Source of the DNA: CADEFX01 sp046154585
GTDB lineage: Bacteria > Pseudomonadota > Alphaproteobacteria > Rhizobiales > Hyphomicrobiaceae
Length of the DNA: 64,000 nt
Assembly: GCA_046154585.1 (NCBI GenBank)
Contig: JBJXDX010000090.1
Coordinates: forward strand, 124,001 to 188,000
Direction: 5' to 3'
Below the pieces are notes generated by a model. The model saw only the letters and a program-made list of their open reading frames with translations, made no database searches and was not told the origin of the DNA. The position numbers were made by a program, and so were the translations under genes. Shown here piece after piece: positions 60,922 to 64,000 of this stretch. Numbering within the stretch: position 1 is the stretch's first letter; each line of letters begins with the position of its first letter.

Positions 60922-61011
60922 GGATGGGTGGCCGAGTGGTTTAAGGCACCGGTCTTGAAAACCGGCGTGGGTTCACGCCCACCGGGGGTTCGAATCCCTC
61001 CCCATCCGCCA
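60922..61011 (+). tRNA. tRNA-Ser (anticodon TGA)
   Basis: A 90-base type II tRNA: acceptor GGATGGG with CCCATCC, D-arm GTGGCCGAGTGGTTTAAGGC, anticodon stem CCGGT/ACCGG with loop CTTGAAA, a long variable arm (CGTGGGTTCACGCCCACC), T-arm GGGGGTTCGAATCCCTC and encoded CCA. It is the integration site of the following element. Confidence 0.95.
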
Positions 61012-61165
61012 CCTTCATTGCTGTTAGCGTCTGCCCATGTCGAGCGACGCGCAAGATATCCCCAATAACGCCGCCTTTCGGTGATGTGAGTGTCTGTACT
61101 CGTCCGCCAATGTCGACTAACAGCGGACGATTCAACATGGGCAAGAACATGGGCAAGAGGTCGCG

Positions 61166-62392
61166 ATGGCGCGTCACATGCACAAGCTAACTGCCATCAA
61201 AGTCGCGGCGGCTAGAAAGCCCGGCTACCTGTCTGACGGCGGCAATCTTTACCTGCGCATCGCATCCGGCGGCAGCAAGAGCTGGGCATTCAGGTATGTG
61301 ATCGCTGGGAGAGCGCGTGATGCAGGGCTTGGCCCTTATCCAGTCGTAAGTTTGAATGCGGCACGCACGGAGGCCGAGAAATTTCGCCAGCTCGTTGCCG
61401 GCGGCGTTGACCCAATCGAGGTAAGGCGGAACGAGCGACAAACGGCTGTCGTCGCTTCCGCCAAGTCTGTCACCTTTGAGGCGTGCGCCCGCGCCTTCGT
61501 TGCCAGTCGCGAGGCTGGCTGGCGCAACAGCAAGCATCGGGCTCAATGGCACAGCACTCTCAAAACCTACGTGTATCCCATTGCGGGGGCGCTGCCCGTC
61601 CAGAATATCGATACCAACGTCATTTTGTCGGTGTTGCAGCCTCTTTGGGCCTCCAAACCGGAAACGGCAAGCCGCGTGCGAGGCCGCATCGAAGCCGTTT
61701 TGAACTCGGCAACAGCGCGGGGTTATCGGGACGGTGCATGCCCCGCCAGATGGCGCGGACACCTCGACCAAATTTTGCCAGCTAAAAGCAAGGTGCGTCG
61801 CGTCAAGCATCACGCAAGCTTACCCTATGCCGAACTCCCGGAGTTTATGGCCAAGCTGCGCAAGAGCGAAGGCATAAGCGCACGCGCGCTCGAGTTTACG
61901 ATATTGGCGGCGGCGCGGACGGGCGAGGCGCTGGGCGCGACGTTCGACGAGTGCGATCTCGACGCCAAGCTTTGGACCGTGCCGGCGGAGCGCATGAAGG
62001 GTGGAAGGGGGCACCGGGTTGCCCTGTGTTCCCGCGCTGTCGCCATCGTCATGGACATGGCCGAGATGCGGGTCAGCGAGTTCATCTTTCCCGGCATGAA
62101 GCCGGGCCGGCCGCTCAGCAACATGGCGTTGCTTATGCTTTTGCGCGACCTGCGTCCCGGCATCACAACACATGGTTTCCGGAGCGCCTTCAAAGATTGG
62201 TGCACCGAGCGCACCAACTTCCCCGATCACGTGTCGGAGGCGGCGCTGGCACACGTCAGCAGCGACAGGGTGCGTGCGGCATACGCGCGCTCTGATCTTG
62301 TCGAGCTGCGCCGGCAATTGATGGAGGAATGGGGACGCTTCTGTGGGAAGGAACCAGCCGCAGTGCTGCGGCTGGACCGTCGACAAGCATGA
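61166..62392 (+). CDS. Tyrosine recombinase/integrase, P4 (DUF4102) type
   Basis: A 408-residue integrase with the N-terminal DUF4102 arm-binding domain (DGGNLYLRIASGGSKSWAFRY) and the catalytic residues Arg251 (AAARTGEALG), His336 and Arg339 (THGFRSAFKDW), His363 (ALAHVSSD) and Tyr373 (AAYARSD). It recombines the tRNA-Ser end with a matching site. All catalytic residues are intact. AAGAGG precedes the ATG; Met5 is an alternative start. Confidence 0.93.
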   Translation: MARHMHKLTAIKVAAARKPGYLSDGGNLYLRIASGGSKSWAFRYVIAGRARDAGLGPYPVVSLNAARTEAEKFRQLVAGGVDPIEVRRNERQTAVVASAKSVTFEACARAFVASREAGWRNSKHRAQWHSTLKTYVYPIAGALPVQNIDTNVILSVLQPLWASKPETASRVRGRIEAVLNSATARGYRDGACPARWRGHLDQILPAKSKVRRVKHHASLPYAELPEFMAKLRKSEGISARALEFTILAAARTGEALGATFDECDLDAKLWTVPAERMKGGRGHRVALCSRAVAIVMDMAEMRVSEFIFPGMKPGRPLSNMALLMLLRDLRPGITTHGFRSAFKDWCTERTNFPDHVSEAALAHVSSDRVRAAYARSDLVELRRQLMEEWGRFCGKEPAAVLRLDRRQA

Positions 62393-62433
62393 CGACATGG
62401 CACAGCCAGTCGCCATGTCACCTGGAGAGTCTG

Positions 62434-63231
62434 ATGCCGAGGCTTCCCACACGAGAAGAAGCGAAAGCCATGGAGGAACATCGCCTGGCGGAAGTCTGGA
62501 GCGACATCGGCACGGCAGAAGATGCCGAGACCTTTTTCATCGATCTAGGCACCATCATCAATGCTGAGCTGAGCCTGCGTTCGCGCTTTCGCATCGCCGA
62601 AGCAATGCTCGCTTACTCCACCGACATCAGGGCCATGCTAGACGCAGAAAACATCATGGAGGCGCAGCGGCTCGTCAACGGTCTGCGCCGAGAGTCCTCT
62701 GACTTGCAGAGGACCCTGGCAAGGTTCGAGCGTGAGTGGGCAGGCGCTGCGGACGCCGTTCGGCCGAAAATTCGGCTCCAGGCTGCACGAGAGTGCGGCG
62801 CAATCATTCAGAACGCGCGCCAACACCGCGACCAGTTCGAGAGCATATCCCGCGGTTCGACCGGCGTTCCCAGCAAGCGTCTCGCAGAAGTTGGCAATGC
62901 CGTGTGGGAGGCAATGTGGAAGATCGTACCGCCGTTTCGATTTGCGGATTGCCGAGGGGCGCTTGCTGACCTCAATACCGTGTCGGAGCGCTGGACCGAC
63001 ATCATCGGCTCGCAAAAGGGACGCGCTCCCCGGAGCAAGGCCTTGTCGGACATGATCGAACGCCTTGCTGAAACCTTCGAAGCCGCCAGCGGGCGGTCGG
63101 CGTCCGGCCCGAGGACGCGCTTCCAGGCATTCGTCAAGCGAATTGTCCGTGCGCTACCCGGCAACATTTACAATGCCGGTACGGAGGCCGCGCTATCCAA
63201 GCGCATCCGACGGATGTTAGCGGACCGTTGA
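62434..63231 (+). CDS. Unknown helical protein downstream of integrase
   Basis: A 265-residue protein starting MPRLPTREEAKAMEEHRLAEVW, almost fully helical, with probable coiled-coil parts at about 50-110 (DIRAMLDAENIMEAQRLVNGLRRESSDLQ, read in parts) and a basic C-terminus (RIVRALPGNIYNAGTEAALSKRIRR). ATG 62434 has TGGAGAG upstream. It overlaps the helix-turn-helix frame's longest version. I know no function; the position suggests element maintenance or defence cargo. Confidence 0.6.
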   Translation: MPRLPTREEAKAMEEHRLAEVWSDIGTAEDAETFFIDLGTIINAELSLRSRFRIAEAMLAYSTDIRAMLDAENIMEAQRLVNGLRRESSDLQRTLARFEREWAGAADAVRPKIRLQAARECGAIIQNARQHRDQFESISRGSTGVPSKRLAEVGNAVWEAMWKIVPPFRFADCRGALADLNTVSERWTDIIGSQKGRAPRSKALSDMIERLAETFEAASGRSASGPRTRFQAFVKRIVRALPGNIYNAGTEAALSKRIRRMLADR

Positions 63232-63329
63232 TCAGACTGCAGAATGTTGCCGTTGCTTGTCGCCTAGACCGTGCTCCAAGGAATCCATATTCACTCCCCG
63301 ACGCAGATCGCCAATCCTGGAGCGCTGAA

Positions 63330-63563
63330 ATGGACAGATCGACAAGGGACCCTGATAAACCTCGGCTCGCGTGGAGCATCGCCGAGTTCGCCAAAGCGAG
63401 CGATACGTGCCGCGACGGTGTCTATCAGGCTATCCGTGACAACAAGTTGGTTGCGCGCCGTGTGGGAAAGCGCCGAACCATAATCACGGATGACGAGGCG
63501 CGCCGCTATCTCAACGAGTTGCCCAAAGTCGTGCTCCAGCCGCGAGATAAAAGCGCAGTTTAG
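63330..63563 (+). CDS. Small helix-turn-helix protein (excisionase/AlpA-like)
   Basis: A 77-residue protein with a MerR/AlpA-type fold: AWSIAEFAKASDTCRDGVYQAIRDN (read in parts), VARRVGKRRTIITDDEARRYL. Proteins like this serve as excisionases or activators of integrase genes in P4-like elements. The start at 63330 is chosen over 63228 because the upstream part has no fold signal. It sits between the unknown gene and the primase-like gene. Confidence 0.75.
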   Translation: MDRSTRDPDKPRLAWSIAEFAKASDTCRDGVYQAIRDNKLVARRVGKRRTIITDDEARRYLNELPKVVLQPRDKSAV

Positions 63564-63754
63564 AGACACGTGAGGCTGCCCGGTATCAGCGGACAGCCTC
63601 GTAAACGTGACGGACGGCTCAACTAATCGTCGGCATCACCACCTTTGACGCGCCATGCCCAAACCCGGATGCCTCGGTGGCGGCGTGGGGCCCTTTCGCT
63701 TGGTAAGGGCCGCAGTCATCGATGGCGATTTCATCCAAAACGAGAGACAAGATC

Positions 63755-64000
63755 ATGACTATCAATACCTTAGAGACGCCTTCTGGTCAAGAAGACGCGG
63801 AGCCAACGCGGGCAGATGACGCGCGGTCTGCGAGACCGACATATCGGTTCACAGGACAGCCCCCAAATGCACTGTCCGGCCTGCTGGCATCGCCGAGATG
63901 GGTTGGATGGGACTACCATCTAAGGGATGGCCGCTGGACCAAACCGCCGCTGAACCCGCGCAACGGGGGACTGGCGAAGGTCAACGAGCCGCACACGTGG
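63755..64000 (+). CDS. Primase/replication protein N-terminus (partial)
   Basis: From ATG 63755 the frame is open to the window end (82 residues). After a polar N-terminus it reads ASPRWVGWDYHLRDGRWTKPPLNPRNGGLAKVNEPHTW, read in parts, which is the usual start of phage/plasmid primase-polymerase or VapE/DUF3987-type proteins. It would replicate the element. The C-terminal part lies outside the window. Confidence 0.65.
   Translation, partial: MTINTLETPSGQEDAEPTRADDARSARPTYRFTGQPPNALSGLLASPRWVGWDYHLRDGRWTKPPLNPRNGGLAKVNEPHTW

Larger units (their letters stand above)
60985..64000 (+). mobile_element. Integrative element at tRNA-Ser(TGA), left part
   Basis: A P4-type integrase gene 155 bases after the tRNA 3' end, then an unknown gene, a small helix-turn-helix gene and a primase-like gene form the usual left arm of a satellite or integrative element. 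The distal attachment repeat must lie beyond the window. The left boundary within the tRNA is inferred. Confidence 0.75.

Noticed and set aside
60616..61068. 150-residue rightward frame across tRNA-Ser
   Set aside because: It reads through the tRNA gene and has no domain or ribosome site.
1..64000. CRISPR array or cas operon
   Set aside because: No regularly spaced direct repeats and no cas genes were seen; the Cas2-like small protein stands alone.

Overview
The window is high-GC DNA from an alphaproteobacterium, most likely order Hyphomicrobiales (Rhizobiales). The evidence is the gene order (gmk-yicC-mltG-fabF-acpP-fabG-fabD, then rpsF-rpsR-DUF2232-rplI, dnaB-alr-radA-cvpA-purF), a nuclear-type complex I accessory subunit gene (NDUFS4-like), extended S6 and L9 proteins and double-palindrome intergenic repeats. 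The genus cannot be fixed from this sequence.

1-25.7 kb is core housekeeping DNA. A leftward block carries guanylate kinase, YicC nuclease, the MltG murein terminase and the type II fatty-acid genes. A rightward block carries the S6/S18/L9 ribosomal genes, a cyclopropane fatty acid synthase, DnaB, alanine racemase, RadA, CvpA, PurF and an SDR. A second leftward block holds an MBL hydrolase, TatD, MetG, HolB, thymidylate kinase, a D,D-carboxypeptidase and RlpA.

25.8-32.5 kb holds small membrane, secreted and DNA-binding proteins, a CYTH protein, a two-gene RND efflux pump and the complex I subunit, and ends in tRNA-Arg(TCT).

32.58-49.87 kb is read here as an integrated genomic island. The last 17 bases of the tRNA-Arg region (32580-32596) recur exactly at 49850-49866. 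The left end holds an IS3-type transposase scrap, AT-richer orphan genes, and a fused fossil of an SDR and an ABC binding protein. The cargo is catabolic: PrpF-like isomerase, MmgE/PrpD protein, MarR regulator, tricarboxylate-type binding protein, TPR protein, RidA, HyuA/HyuB, small membrane proteins and a sodium:solute symporter with its DUF4212 partner. No integrase survives.

49.9-60.4 kb is accessory metabolism: an ABC importer operon, a TAXI binding protein, a BKACE (DUF849) enzyme, a TonB-like protein, an acyl-CoA-dehydrogenase-fold flavoprotein and a luciferase-like monooxygenase.

60.9-64 kb starts a second integrated element at tRNA-Ser(TGA), with a P4-type integrase, an unknown protein, a small helix-turn-helix protein and the beginning of a primase-like protein. 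The element runs off the window.

Two unrelated families of intergenic repeats (2 and 3 copies) share one design: two tandem hairpins joined by an 11-14 nt AT-rich linker. Several copies abut a gene so closely that the repeat supplies its stop codon.
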